Part shown: positions 33,813-43,548 of the stretch, in pieces
Layout: each line of letters starts with the position of its first letter
How positions within the stretch are numbered: the first letter of the stretch is position 1
Assembly (NCBI GenBank): GCA_024742575.1
Contig: JANSYF010000019.1
Coordinates: 1-49,865, forward strand
Length of the DNA stretch: 49,865 nt
From: Paracoccaceae bacterium
GTDB lineage: Bacteria > Pseudomonadota > Alphaproteobacteria > Rhodobacterales > Rhodobacteraceae
Direction: 5' to 3'
Program-made: the position numbers and the translations under genes
Notes under the pieces: model-generated
What the model saw: the letters and a program-made list of their open reading frames with translations, nothing else
Told to the model about the DNA's origin: nothing
Database searches by the model: none

Positions 33813-33885
33813 GTTGTCGCCTTATCAAAAAACATCACCGCCACAACGCGCTTGCGAAGTAGCGCTTTGAACCTTGGAGGCCGAA

Positions 33886-35484
33886 ATGGTTCGGTGTAAT
33901 TCAACACTTGATGACAAGAACGCATTGCTGCCCGAGCGTGAAATGCGTGCTCATAATGCGCGATATGCCGGGCGCCTGAAAAATCTGGCTTGGTTAATCG
34001 AAATTGTTCTTGTGACAGCTGGCTTGGGCATCGCCTTGGCTCAAACACAAGATGCCTGGGCCACGGCTGGTTTCGTCCAGTCCTTCCCGGTATTTGCTGT
34101 TTTTCTGATCTTGGCGATTGTTGAGCTTGCGAAGATTCCCGCGACTACTGTCATTTTTCACGCTCGTGGGATCGTACGCGTGTTAGCGCTGCTTGGTTTG
34201 TTGGTCGCGGCGGGGATTTCGTTTGAAACAGTGTTCAACGGGTTTGAGCGTTTTGTTCATCACACCACTCAAAAAGTGAGCGACGCTAGGGCAGAACTTC
34301 AGGAGATAGAGAGCGAGATAGCCCGCTTGCAATCGACTTCGTTCGAAAGTGAAATTTCGGGTGAGGCGATTGAGGAAGCTGACAAGAAACAGAGAGATCT
34401 GCTAGAACAACGCGTTTCAAGCGCTGAAGCAGCTGTTTCGGCCGCAAGCCAGAATTTGGAAAGCTCAAAAACAAAAGATTTACGGCTTCAGTTGAACCGT
34501 GTTCTGCAGCAGCAAAATGATGCCGGTCGTATTGCCGGAGACGAGTGGCAAAAAGAGCAGGAATGGATCATGCAGCGCTTGGAAAGCGAAGCCATTGATT
34601 CACGCACACGCGGTCAGCTCAATGCGCGCATGCGGTCAATGCCTGCAAAGCAAAATGTTGTTGCTGCTGCCCGAGCTGAATTTGACGATACAGTGAAAAA
34701 TCTGAACGCTGAAATTGAGGCATCAATACAAGCCCCATCTGAACAAGCGCTCAAAATAGTGGCAGCCCGACAAGCAGAACGCGATCGCGCAATGGAGGCC
34801 TTGGCAGCGTTCGACAAAGAAGCACGTGCCCGCGAGCGCAGCAGAACCGAAGCCCTCATCAATCTTCAAGCTGATAAAGCAAAGCGAGCAGCCTTGATTG
34901 AAGAACTTGAAGCAAATGCGGTTCAGGCAGAGAGGGCGCTATCTGCTGCTGCTAACGGATCGCAAATGCACCGCTGGGCATCTGCAGTGTTTAAAATCAA
35001 TCCTGAAGAAGTTCAGGATCACCAAGCGAAAACTGTTGGTACGGCGTTTGGGGTTTTCCTGGGAGTGGTAGCTGCTCTCACAGGGTCCAGTGTTGCGATG
35101 TACGCCGAATGGTTTCGTATGAGAGGTGTGGCGCCTGTTGTCGTGAAAGAAGAGGTGCCCGTTGAGGTCATCGTAGAAAAAGAAGTGGAAAAGCCCGTTG
35201 AAGTTGAGGTTCCAACCACAGTCTACAAATATGTTCCCGTGCCGATTGGTGATGATCCATCTGACACGATTGCAGCTATTCTGGATATCTTGCCGGATGA
35301 AGCCGCAGAGAGCTTGAAAAGCCAGCTGCCTGACGGCTTTGGGATCTTCAAAGGTGATAGCCCGAATAGAAAAGTCTCGAATGATGACTCCAAACATACT
35401 GTGTCTGGATCAAATTCAGCAAGCTCCGGCCCCAATGAATCAAAGACCAAAGATGCGGGAGGCTCCTATGCGCGAGCGGCATGA
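33886..35484 (+). CDS. Membrane protein with long coiled-coil domain, unknown function
   Basis: This 532-aa protein has two or three N-terminal transmembrane helices (about residues 30-50, 58-80 and 92-112), then a long Glu/Ala/Gln-rich coiled coil (about 125-360). Another transmembrane helix follows (about 385-405, AFGVFLGVVAALTGSSVAMYA), then a Val/Glu-rich segment (EVPVEVIVEKEVEKPVEVE) and a C-terminal soluble part. ATG 33886 is used because TTGGAGG lies 5 nt upstream. It resembles membrane sensors or scaffolds rather than an enzyme. Its 3' end overlaps the ClpP-like protease gene by 17 nt, which suggests that the two proteins work together at the membrane. Confidence 0.7.
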   Translation: MVRCNSTLDDKNALLPEREMRAHNARYAGRLKNLAWLIEIVLVTAGLGIALAQTQDAWATAGFVQSFPVFAVFLILAIVELAKIPATTVIFHARGIVRVLALLGLLVAAGISFETVFNGFERFVHHTTQKVSDARAELQEIESEIARLQSTSFESEISGEAIEEADKKQRDLLEQRVSSAEAAVSAASQNLESSKTKDLRLQLNRVLQQQNDAGRIAGDEWQKEQEWIMQRLESEAIDSRTRGQLNARMRSMPAKQNVVAAARAEFDDTVKNLNAEIEASIQAPSEQALKIVAARQAERDRAMEALAAFDKEARARERSRTEALINLQADKAKRAALIEELEANAVQAERALSAAANGSQMHRWASAVFKINPEEVQDHQAKTVGTAFGVFLGVVAALTGSSVAMYAEWFRMRGVAPVVVKEEVPVEVIVEKEVEKPVEVEVPTTVYKYVPVPIGDDPSDTIAAILDILPDEAAESLKSQLPDGFGIFKGDSPNRKVSNDDSKHTVSGSNSASSGPNESKTKDAGGSYARAA

Positions 35485-36604
35485 CACGGTAATGCTAGAA
35501 CAAGTCACGACAGCTCTTGCCAATAGGCTAGAAGCCCCAGCAAAAGCACTGAACGCGGCGTCTGGAAGATTGGATGAAGAAGTCCAGATGAAAGTTGCAG
35601 AACGTCAGGCTGAAGCCCAGGTATCCATTCTCCGCGCAAAGTCAGTTTCAATTGCGACAATGTTACTTTGTCTTGCTGTGTTGGCAATCGCTCTTGGTCT
35701 TATGGGAAGACTAGTTCTGGGAGCCATCTACACTGAGAACCCTTCGGTATCGGACACAAAACCCATTTCATCTCCCGTTCAACTGCCAACATTGCCTCCA
35801 TCTGTTGACCTCGATAATGCGACGGTGACAAGTAACTTTACTCTATTTCGTCAGGTCGCCGCTCGCATTGGGGAGCAAGAGCTTACAGTTCAAGCGGGAC
35901 ACCATTTTGCGAAGAGCACCGATACAGATTTTGAGCATGCTTGGTGCTACTCAGACATTACTGTTGAGGATGTCACGTACGATCTCATGCTTGGAATCAA
36001 GAACCCGGGAAGCAAGGCGATACTGAGGCCGATTTCTGATGGTATGCAAAAAGCAACAGGGTTGAAGCCAGCTGATCACCGAGCTTTATTCGAAAAATGT
36101 CCATGGCTAGATGGTAATCCGAATGTCTCGACAGGTTCTTCGCGATCCAACACCTACGAACTTCGTGGTGAGGTAGACCAAGCTGCCGTGGACCGACTCA
36201 TTGCCGCCGTTGAGCAAGGCGTCAAATTAGTGAGGCTGAATTCTCCTGGTGGAGATATGGGACATGCTATGCGCGCCTTTGATTTTTTGGCCGCGGCGAA
36301 CGTTGATACGGAAGTACGCGGCATTTGTGCTTCAGCATGCAGCATAATTTTTCTGGCGGGTAACAACCGACATGTACCAGTAGGCTCGAGTTTTGGTGTT
36401 CATCAATGGGTGTCTCTGAACAATGCTGTAACAGAGGCGGAAACGCAGTTCTTCGCAGCTGAAATTATGGAGCGGTTCAAGAAAGCTGGCGTCGATGAAG
36501 CTCTGTTTATAAATGCGTCAAAAACCCCGCCCTCTCGCATGTATTGGTTGTCGGAGTACGAACTCAAAGTCTGGGGCGTGACCCGGTCGGGTTTATCGTC
36601 CTGA
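35468..36604 (+). CDS. Membrane-anchored ClpP-like serine protease (COG3904-type)
   Basis: This 378-aa protein has one transmembrane helix near residues 58-82 (LLCLAVLAIALGLMGRLVLG), a linker, and a C-terminal ClpP/crotonase-like domain (about 230-378). Visible are L-N-S-P-G-G-D, the nucleophile elbow C-A-S-A-C with Ser289, and F-G-V-H-Q-W with His312. These correspond to the oxyanion Gly-Gly, catalytic Ser and catalytic His of ClpP-type proteases. With the helix N-terminal, the domain should face the periplasm. ATG 35468 has GGGAGG 5 nt upstream. A second gene of this type lies at 47050. Possible substrates include the anti-sigma-like protein encoded downstream; this is speculation. Confidence 0.75.
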   Translation: MRERHDTVMLEQVTTALANRLEAPAKALNAASGRLDEEVQMKVAERQAEAQVSILRAKSVSIATMLLCLAVLAIALGLMGRLVLGAIYTENPSVSDTKPISSPVQLPTLPPSVDLDNATVTSNFTLFRQVAARIGEQELTVQAGHHFAKSTDTDFEHAWCYSDITVEDVTYDLMLGIKNPGSKAILRPISDGMQKATGLKPADHRALFEKCPWLDGNPNVSTGSSRSNTYELRGEVDQAAVDRLIAAVEQGVKLVRLNSPGGDMGHAMRAFDFLAAANVDTEVRGICASACSIIFLAGNNRHVPVGSSFGVHQWVSLNNAVTEAETQFFAAEIMERFKKAGVDEALFINASKTPPSRMYWLSEYELKVWGVTRSGLSS

Positions 36605-36666
36605 GCAAGCCTTAGCGCGCTCCCCTTTCCCAGTGCACGGCTGATTTTCAAAAATTTCAATCACCT

Positions 36667-36692
36667 GGAATAAAAACTGATCGGCAAACGTC
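36667..36692 (+). promoter_or_regulatory. Putative ECF sigma promoter 2 (GGAAT-N17-CGTC)
   Basis: GGAAT (36667-36671), 17 nt, CGTC (36689-36692), in the 130-bp gap between the ClpP-like gene and the small secreted protein gene. It would also drive the sigma gene 360 bp downstream if transcription continues, giving autoregulation. Confidence 0.7.
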
Positions 36693-36734
36693 TATTGAGA
36701 AGGAAGCATATTCTAGCACAGAGGAAACCCTATA

Positions 36735-36998
36735 ATGCGTATCATGATGACAACCATTTTGCTTATGCTCGCGACACCGGCGATTTCAGGAGAAGAAGAC
36801 CAGCCGGGCGTATACGAAGCTGAACAGCCAACAGAGCGTGGAAACATCCTTGCTGATGACGCATACTACCGCCACTTGTCACTGAGGGCTGTGTGTGGCG
36901 GAGCACAACGAGATGAACCTTGGGCAGATGGTGATCCGCTGCAGGTGCGTCCGGTTCCAAACAAATCTGCCGTGTTTCTCACAAGATGTGTCTGGTAG
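36735..36998 (+). CDS. Small secreted protein upstream of the sigma gene
   Basis: This 87-aa protein has a clear signal peptide (MRIMMTTILLMLATPAISG, cleavage after about residue 19), a GAGGAAA ribosome site, and a mature acidic part of about 68 residues with two Cys (VCGGAQR and TRCVW) that could form a disulfide. It lies 43 nt downstream of ECF-type promoter 2 and about 100 nt before the sigma factor gene. It may be an effector or signal of the sigma-controlled response. No family recognised. Confidence 0.65.
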   Translation: MRIMMTTILLMLATPAISGEEDQPGVYEAEQPTERGNILADDAYYRHLSLRAVCGGAQRDEPWADGDPLQVRPVPNKSAVFLTRCVW

Positions 36999-37095
36999 GC
37001 ATGCGATGATGTCGCCAGCCGCGGGGCTGGTAGAAGTTGATCGAAGTGAGGTCGTCCGTTAGCCTTCATGGTACGCAGGCAGATGAGGCGCACTC

Positions 37096-37608
37096 ATGAC
37101 GGACGCAGAGTTTCGGCAGGCAGTCTTGGATTTATTTCCAAAATTGAAGGTGTTGGCCATGGCAAGGACAAAGAATGGGGCCTTCGCCGAAGACATTGTT
37201 CAGGACGTCATGGTTAAAGTTTGGAGCAGCCCTGGGCAAATTCTTGAAGCCGTTGAACGTCTGGAAGTCACTTTGGAAAAGTACCTAAAGCGGATGGTAG
37301 TCAATCGCTTTTATGACGTAATTCGCAGAGAGAATCGGTTGGTGCATGACGATGATTTCGCTGACCAGCTAGAGGAAGTTGTTCCATCGGATCCAACTCG
37401 GCGGAATTTGTTGCTTCGAGACCTCGCGCGCCATTTGGCCAATATAGGTGATGATTGCAGGGGCTTACTGGTCGAACGAGCCGCTGGAATTAAGCAGCAG
37501 GAGTTGGCAGATCGCAGAGCAATTTCACAATCTGCTGTGAACAAACGGATCGCAAAATGCCTTAAAGAGCTGCACGAGAGTTGCGGTGGGAGCCTGCACG
37601 ATGCTTAG
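37096..37608 (+). CDS. ECF-type RNA polymerase sigma factor
   Basis: This 170-aa protein has the two-domain layout of ECF sigma factors. Region 2 covers about residues 8-78 (AEDIVQDVMVKVWSS, the core-binding and -10 recognition helix, then the R-M-V-V-N-R-F-Y-D-V-I-R-R-E-N motif). Region 4 covers about 105-160, with helix-turn-helix Q-Q-E-L-A-D-R-R-A-I-S-Q-S-A-V-N-K-R-I. The gene overlaps the next one by 8 nt (ATGCTTAG), so sigma and the anti-sigma-like protein are made together. Three GGAAT-N17-CGTC sites in the window are its likely targets. Region 4 should read the GGAAT element; this is inferred. Confidence 0.88.
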   Translation: MTDAEFRQAVLDLFPKLKVLAMARTKNGAFAEDIVQDVMVKVWSSPGQILEAVERLEVTLEKYLKRMVVNRFYDVIRRENRLVHDDDFADQLEEVVPSDPTRRNLLLRDLARHLANIGDDCRGLLVERAAGIKQQELADRRAISQSAVNKRIAKCLKELHESCGGSLHDA

Positions 37609-39289
37609 GGACCTCGAACATGACGATTTGCAAGGCAAGCTCATTGCGTATCTGGACGGGGAACTGTCCGCTGCCGAAGTTGCAGAGCTAAACATTATGC
37701 TGGCGAACGATCCAAGTTTGCGCCGGGATTTGGAAGTTTATCAGGAAATGTCCAGTTATCTTGAGGAGCTTTGTGAGGCGGATGGCGCGTTAATTCCTGA
37801 GCAAGTTCTGGCTCGTTTTAATGTTGATCAGGCGTTTGTGCAGCGCTCCCCAAGCCGCACTGGGCCTGATGACCGAGTGGATTTTCAAAAAAGCACAGCA
37901 ATTTCAAAGTCGGCTGACGAACTCATGCAAGCCAAAATTGCTGCTGCCAAAGAGCGCGATCAACCAAAACGCTCTCAAAGCGCGGAGGCCGATAACCGCT
38001 TGCGAGCATCAAAAGACGCGCGGAAAGCTGAAGATATCGAAAGAAAACGGAAAGCAGAAACAGAACACAGCGCTAGGAAAAAGCAGAATGACCAATTGCG
38101 ATCAGCTGAGTTAGCCAGGCTATATTCTTTAGAGAACCCTAGAGACCGAATAGACTGGCTGCTTGGAACTCAGCTTCCACTGCCGGCAATTCCTGAGGAC
38201 GTTTTCAAGCCGACGCTGTCCATAAGGCTCGAATTAAACACACTAAAAACAGCGCAACTCTTAAAGAGACTTTCCAATTTTCCCGAAAGGAAAAAATCTG
38301 TTTGGTATCAGTTACGTCAGAAGGTGGAAATGCTGCATCAGGTTCAGCGCGAAGAACTGCAAGGTAAGCTAGTTGCTTACCTCGACGGCGAGCTTTCTCC
38401 CGCCGAGGTTTCTGAACTGGAGGCTTTGTTGTCGTGCGATGCAGATCTACGAGGCGAATTGGAACTTTACAGGCAGATGTCTGATCACCTTAAAGTGCTT
38501 GCAACCGCTGATGGTATTTCAGCGCCGAGTCATATTCTGGCAAAGTTTCGAGTGGATGATCCAATCCCCGACTATCCTGTGCCAGAGGAAATTCAAAAAG
38601 TCGGTGATATTGGCACTGCTTTTCCTTTTGGTACTAACAGTATCAAGTCGCGTCCCAAAAAAATTCCAAGCCACTTAGCGTCAGTGAAATCTTCTAGAAG
38701 CATTGATGATAATGACGTGAAAGATTTTGCTGCGCGAAGCGAAGCCAAACACACTAGGACAAGACCGCAATCCAGATTTTTTACCCGTCAGAGTATTATG
38801 CAAATGGCAGCCGCATTGGTGCTGGGGATCTTTGTTGGACCGCAAATTTTTCATGTACCTGGCCCACAAGGTGGCTTGGAGGGCGTGGGGGCTATTCAAC
38901 TAAGAAGCGGCGATAACCTTGCGGCAATTAATGAACAGTTACCCATAAACCCAGTAAGTCTCCTAGCTCTGTCGGACGAGGGTATTTTTGACCGCCGCAT
39001 CGAACCGGGAGGCGTCATCGAGGCAGGTAAGCCATTTGTCTTAAGATTAAATGCACCGCTTGATGGTATTGTTCGAGTCTATGACGTTACGCGGACTAAG
39101 GGGGTGGATGCTAGTTTACAAGAAAACCGAACGGTTATTTATCAGGGTCCTGTTACTCTTGGTGACCGCTTCGCGCTACCTGAAAAAGGAGCGTTTAGCT
39201 TGAGTGACCAGACAAGCTTTGCCCTAGCCGTGATATTTGAGGGTGCGAGTGAAACATATGAAGCGAGCTTTTCATTTTTTGTGGATTAA
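37601..39289 (+). CDS. Membrane anti-sigma-like protein with duplicated N-terminal domain
   Basis: This 562-aa protein contains two copies of the same domain: residues about 5-75 (DDLQGKLIAYLDGELSAAEV) and about 246-320 (EELQGKLVAYLDGELSPAEV). It resembles anti-sigma N-terminal domains (E-x-L-x-A-Y-L-D-G-E-L-x-x-x-E), without the zinc-binding H-x3-C-x2-C. A charged linker separates them. A transmembrane helix lies at about 399-418, and a C-terminal beta domain (about 440-562) resembles DUF4384-type domains and would be periplasmic. The overlap with the sigma gene strongly suggests that it binds this sigma factor. ATG 37601 is preferred over an upstream GTG. Two sigma-binding domains on one chain are unusual. 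Confidence 0.8.
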   Translation: MLRDLEHDDLQGKLIAYLDGELSAAEVAELNIMLANDPSLRRDLEVYQEMSSYLEELCEADGALIPEQVLARFNVDQAFVQRSPSRTGPDDRVDFQKSTAISKSADELMQAKIAAAKERDQPKRSQSAEADNRLRASKDARKAEDIERKRKAETEHSARKKQNDQLRSAELARLYSLENPRDRIDWLLGTQLPLPAIPEDVFKPTLSIRLELNTLKTAQLLKRLSNFPERKKSVWYQLRQKVEMLHQVQREELQGKLVAYLDGELSPAEVSELEALLSCDADLRGELELYRQMSDHLKVLATADGISAPSHILAKFRVDDPIPDYPVPEEIQKVGDIGTAFPFGTNSIKSRPKKIPSHLASVKSSRSIDDNDVKDFAARSEAKHTRTRPQSRFFTRQSIMQMAAALVLGIFVGPQIFHVPGPQGGLEGVGAIQLRSGDNLAAINEQLPINPVSLLALSDEGIFDRRIEPGGVIEAGKPFVLRLNAPLDGIVRVYDVTRTKGVDASLQENRTVIYQGPVTLGDRFALPEKGAFSLSDQTSFALAVIFEGASETYEASFSFFVD

Positions 39290-39304
39290 AAGGGACTAAT
39301 CAAA

Positions 39305-42300
39305 ATGGCAGGAATAATGCGTTTCAGGTTTATTTGCCATAAGCGCATTGGCAGCTTTATCATAAATGACCCTCATAATATCCAGTTACCTTTAGGATTT
39401 TTTTCTCTTATTTTGTCGATAGCCTCAATTTTTTGCCAAATGGCTTGGGCCAACAGTGCCAATAATTTTGACGAAAGTAAGCTCAAAGCACTGCTTGAGG
39501 TGGAGGCATATGACTCAGCACTCGCAGAAGTAACTCCATATGCCGGGCAAGGAAGTCCTAGGGCGCAATTTTGGCTTGGGAAAATCTATGATGAAGGGTG
39601 GGGAGTTGGCGAGGATGATACGGCAGCTAGTGAATGGTACCGTTTAGCTGCCGAGCAGGGTGATATCAATGCTCAATTCATTTTGGGATTGATGTACGAC
39701 GAAGGCGAAGGGGTAACGGAAGACAATCAAGAGGCGATCAAGTGGTACCGTTTAGCTGCCGAGCAAGGTGACGCTCAAGCTCAGGTCAATTTGGGTCTCA
39801 TTTATGACTTAGCCGATGGCGTGGTTGAAGACAATCAAGAGGCCATCAAGTGGTACCGCCTTGCTGCGGCTCAGGGGGCGGCAGAAGGGCAGCGTTTGCT
39901 TGGTGCAATGTATGATGACGGTGAAGGTCTGCCGGAAGACAACAAAGAGGCCATCAGATGGTATCGCCTAGCGGCGGAACAGGGTGATGATGTTGCTCAG
40001 GTTTTGCTTGGACAAATGTATGATGAGGGCGAAGGAATTGCGGTGGATGATTCAGAAGCGGTAAAATGGTACAAGCTTGCAGCACAGCAGGGCAATGCCG
40101 AAGCACAAAATAATCTAGGCGTTATGTATGAGTACGGTGAGGGAATTGAAAAAAATTCACAACAGGCTGTTTTCTGGTACGAACAAGCAGCTAGCCAGGG
40201 CTTTGGGGTTGCCCAATTTAATTTAGGCTTAGCCTATGAAATAGGCGATCTAACTGCCCAAGACATAAATTTAGCACTTAAATGGTATGAAAAAGCAGCT
40301 GAAAATGGTATAATAGATGCGCCCGCAAAAATTGGTACGATTTTTGACGACGGCGTTGCCGTGCCAGAAAATAATGAAATAGCAGTTCAGTGGTATCGTA
40401 AGTCCGCTGAAATGGGCGATCCGAAAGGTCAGCGCTTGCTTGGTTGGATGTACGACCATGGACAGGGAGTGCCCGAAAACAAAAAGCAGGCGTTTGAATG
40501 GTACCAAAAAGCAGCTGAACAGAATGATGCCGTGGCGCAGAGGCTACTCGGATGGATGTATGATAAAGGTGAAGGCGTCGAAGAAGATGATGAACAGGCC
40601 ATCCGATGGTATCTTTTAGCTGCTGAACAAGGTGATGCGACCGCCCAGAATTTACTCGGAAATATGTTCTTTTATGGTGACGGAGTTGAAGAAAGTTTGT
40701 CCAGTGCTAATGAGTGGTATCGAAAAGCGGCTGAGCAGGGCAATGCAGATGGGCAGGTAAATATTGGGCTGGCATATGACTTTGGTGAGGGTTTCGAAGA
40801 GGACAATGTAAAGGCTATATTTTGGTATGAGAAGGCTGCGAATCAAGGTCATGCTGGTGGTCTGTATCTCTTGGGTACCATGTATGATTATGCCGAAGGT
40901 GTTCCGGAAGATAACGATGAAGCGCTTAAATGGTATCATGCCGCTGCAGAAAATGGCAGCGATCGCGCGCTTAATCGACTTGGTTGGATTTACCGTTCTG
41001 GAGATGGTGTTGCCGCAAATGAGGAGTACGCTGAAAAGCTTTTTTTGAAAGCTGTTGCAAATGGCCATGCGCAGTCTTCGATAGACTTGGGGTATCTCTA
41101 CACACTTGAACGCTTTATCGAAGGCAAGACGGAGAATGGAATAAAATTGCTGTCGGAGGCAGCTTCTAAGGGCTCCCTTGAAGCGCTGACGCATCTCTCA
41201 GATTATTTTATTTCAAGCCAAGATATTGCAGCAGCGGAAAGAACACTGTTTTCCGACAACTTTGATTTCTCTTCTGATAAAGGCTTCCAGGATATTGAAA
41301 GGCTTTGGCTGATGCAAAGCCTTCGCGATTATTACGCATCTCTTCAAGTTTTTAATAAAGCGGTTTACTTTAGCAAAGCTGCGTTGAGCTTTGCTGAAAA
41401 ACATTATGGCAACTCATCAGCCCAGTTTTTTGATGAGCTAGTGAGTTTGTCGCATCTTCAACTGGCGGCGAATGACAATGTTGGTGCTTTAAGGAGTATC
41501 AAAAGCTATCTCGCAAGCGAGAAGTTTTTAGCTGACATTGATCTTGAGAACCACGCTTATTTGTTGGTGAACCTCGCGTATTCCAAACTACGGTTAGGTA
41601 TCGATCCAACGCAAGATTTTTCCTCCGCTAAAACAAAATTTCAAGAACTCCAGAATGACTGGGGACTAGGCCAGATAGATCTTGGAGAAGCTGAGTATTT
41701 TTTAAAGAACGGTGAATGTGAAAAAGCTGATGAGAGACTCAGTGAAGCTTTTGATAAATTGGTATTGGAAGAGCTTGATATTTTGGATTCATCTGCTTTT
41801 CATTGGAATATAAATCTAATTTATATGGATATGTGTATGGAAAATTATAAGCAAGCACAGCATGTATTTGTTAAACTATTTAATGCTTTGGAAGGAAGAA
41901 GGGCGGCTAGTGAAGTATTATTAAATTCTTATTCTGTTGAGTCTCAAGTTTCGCATAGGCAACAATTGCTTGAAGCTGCTTTGAGGGGTGGCGCAAGTTT
42001 TCTTGAAACACCAAAAATGAAAAATGCTGTTTTTCAATTGATGCAGAATGTATCTGGTAAAGATGAAGTGAGTCAAAGTTTTTTAACTAGCATGGTTAAA
42101 TCTGTTGAGCCTAAGTTGAGCTTTGAGGTTCAAAAGGCTTTTCAAGATAAAGATACGTTTTTGAATTTTAGAAACCGAGATGTGGAGGCTGAGCATGCTA
42201 CTCTCATATCAAGTCAAAAGAGCCGAGCCCAGATTTACCGTAGTTTAAAAATTACATCGGATAACCTTCGTGCGAGAAACGATAATCTGTATGAGCTTTT

Positions 42301-43531
42301 ATTTCCCCAAAGCCTTTCAATTGATTATCTTCAATCGCGCCTTCAGAACAAAGAGATCTTCCTTTATTTTCATACTTCCAGCCAGGATGAACGAATTTAT
42401 GTTGTGGCTATTTCTAAAGATAGCACACTTTTTTATGAGTCAAAACTTAAACAAAAGGATTTTACCTGGCGTATTATAGCACTCAGAAATTCCATTGATC
42501 TTTCTAGATCAGAAGGTCTTCTGAAATTTGATTTTAAGACTTCATATGATATCTACGACGCCCTTCTAGGCCCGGCTGAAAAACTACTGAACGAAGCAGA
42601 TCACTTGATTGTCTCGTCGTCCGGTTTTCTTGAAAGTTTTCCCTTTAACATTTTAATATCTGAGCCGCTTTCCGATTATGGTGAAGATCACTTGGAATTA
42701 TACCCCAGTGCAGCGTGGTTGCCCAAGTCATTCACAATTCAGTCTCTTTCGGCACCGTCATCTTTAAACATGATCCGAGGCTTGTCAGAACAGAGAATTG
42801 CAATGTCGGATGCATTTATAGGATTTGGTGATCCAATTTTGGAGGGTCAACCCAGTGCATTAAGGGGTCTAGAGATCGTAGATGTCTATGAAGGTGCAAA
42901 GGCAGATTTGGGCAAGCTTCGCGCTTTGCCTGAATTACCTGACACAGGGGAGGAGCTACGCAGCATTGCAGAATTCTTGGGTGCGCCGCCCGCAAACGTA
43001 TTTCTGAGAGAGAACGCAACTGAGGCCCAGGTCAAATCAACATCTCTCAATCGCAGTAGCGTCATTGCTTTCGCTACGCACGGGTTAATAAGTGGCGAGT
43101 TAAACGGTTTGGCGGAGCCCGCACTCGTTATGACGCCGCCAGATAAAGCCACCGAATATGACGATGGCCTTTTGACGGCGAGCGAAGTAGCGCAGTTGGA
43201 TCTGAATGCCGATATCGTCTTGTTGAGCGCATGCAACACCGGCGCCGGCAAGGAACTTGGGGCCAGTGGTCTGTCCGGCTTGGCCAGGTCATTCATCTAT
43301 GCTGGTGCTCGGTCGTTGCTCGTCACACATTGGTCTGTCGACAGCAAGGCAACGACTAAGCTCACAACAGGTATGTTCGAAGCGATGGCGTCGGATCCAA
43401 GCATTGGCAGAGCCGAGGCTCTTCGACGGTCGATGTTGAACATGATCAATGATGACGAGAACCCGCATTATGCGCACCCTGCTTTCTGGGCTCCTTTCAG
43501 CTTGATCGGCGACGGTCAAACAGCAAACTGA
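39305..43531 (+). CDS. Exported Sel1-repeat protein with C-terminal CHAT caspase-like protease
   Basis: This 1408-aa protein has an N-terminal signal or anchor (about residues 32-51, FFSLILSIASIFCQMAWANS) and 15 consecutive Sel1-like repeats of exactly 36 residues (about 78-620, pattern A-Q-x-x-L-G-x-M-Y-D-x-G-x-G-V). A helical middle follows, then a CHAT domain (about 1040-1405). The catalytic dyad is visible: His1259 in F-A-T-H-G and Cys1310 in L-L-S-A-C-N-T-G-A-G. CHAT proteases (separase/caspase clan) act in conflict and signalling systems and are usually cytoplasmic; an export signal is notable. The gene follows the anti-sigma gene by 15 nt and is AT-richer than the left half of the window. 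Confidence 0.85.
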   Translation: MAGIMRFRFICHKRIGSFIINDPHNIQLPLGFFSLILSIASIFCQMAWANSANNFDESKLKALLEVEAYDSALAEVTPYAGQGSPRAQFWLGKIYDEGWGVGEDDTAASEWYRLAAEQGDINAQFILGLMYDEGEGVTEDNQEAIKWYRLAAEQGDAQAQVNLGLIYDLADGVVEDNQEAIKWYRLAAAQGAAEGQRLLGAMYDDGEGLPEDNKEAIRWYRLAAEQGDDVAQVLLGQMYDEGEGIAVDDSEAVKWYKLAAQQGNAEAQNNLGVMYEYGEGIEKNSQQAVFWYEQAASQGFGVAQFNLGLAYEIGDLTAQDINLALKWYEKAAENGIIDAPAKIGTIFDDGVAVPENNEIAVQWYRKSAEMGDPKGQRLLGWMYDHGQGVPENKKQAFEWYQKAAEQNDAVAQRLLGWMYDKGEGVEEDDEQAIRWYLLAAEQGDATAQNLLGNMFFYGDGVEESLSSANEWYRKAAEQGNADGQVNIGLAYDFGEGFEEDNVKAIFWYEKAANQGHAGGLYLLGTMYDYAEGVPEDNDEALKWYHAAAENGSDRALNRLGWIYRSGDGVAANEEYAEKLFLKAVANGHAQSSIDLGYLYTLERFIEGKTENGIKLLSEAASKGSLEALTHLSDYFISSQDIAAAERTLFSDNFDFSSDKGFQDIERLWLMQSLRDYYASLQVFNKAVYFSKAALSFAEKHYGNSSAQFFDELVSLSHLQLAANDNVGALRSIKSYLASEKFLADIDLENHAYLLVNLAYSKLRLGIDPTQDFSSAKTKFQELQNDWGLGQIDLGEAEYFLKNGECEKADERLSEAFDKLVLEELDILDSSAFHWNINLIYMDMCMENYKQAQHVFVKLFNALEGRRAASEVLLNSYSVESQVSHRQQLLEAALRGGASFLETPKMKNAVFQLMQNVSGKDEVSQSFLTSMVKSVEPKLSFEVQKAFQDKDTFLNFRNRDVEAEHATLISSQKSRAQIYRSLKITSDNLRARNDNLYELLFPQSLSIDYLQSRLQNKEIFLYFHTSSQDERIYVVAISKDSTLFYESKLKQKDFTWRIIALRNSIDLSRSEGLLKFDFKTSYDIYDALLGPAEKLLNEADHLIVSSSGFLESFPFNILISEPLSDYGEDHLELYPSAAWLPKSFTIQSLSAPSSLNMIRGLSEQRIAMSDAFIGFGDPILEGQPSALRGLEIVDVYEGAKADLGKLRALPELPDTGEELRSIAEFLGAPPANVFLRENATEAQVKSTSLNRSSVIAFATHGLISGELNGLAEPALVMTPPDKATEYDDGLLTASEVAQLDLNADIVLLSACNTGAGKELGASGLSGLARSFIYAGARSLLVTHWSVDSKATTKLTTGMFEAMASDPSIGRAEALRRSMLNMINDDENPHYAHPAFWAPFSLIGDGQTAN

Positions 43532-43548
43532 AAAAATTGCATCATCCA

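Noticed and set aside
37050-37095. CGTC upstream of the sigma gene as its own ECF promoter
   Set aside because: A CGTC is present but the -35 reads TAGAA or AGAAG, not GGAAT; promoter 2 upstream can serve the gene.
39500-41200. 108-bp periodic repeats as a DNA repeat element
   Set aside because: They are Sel1 protein repeats, diverged at DNA level and strictly in frame.
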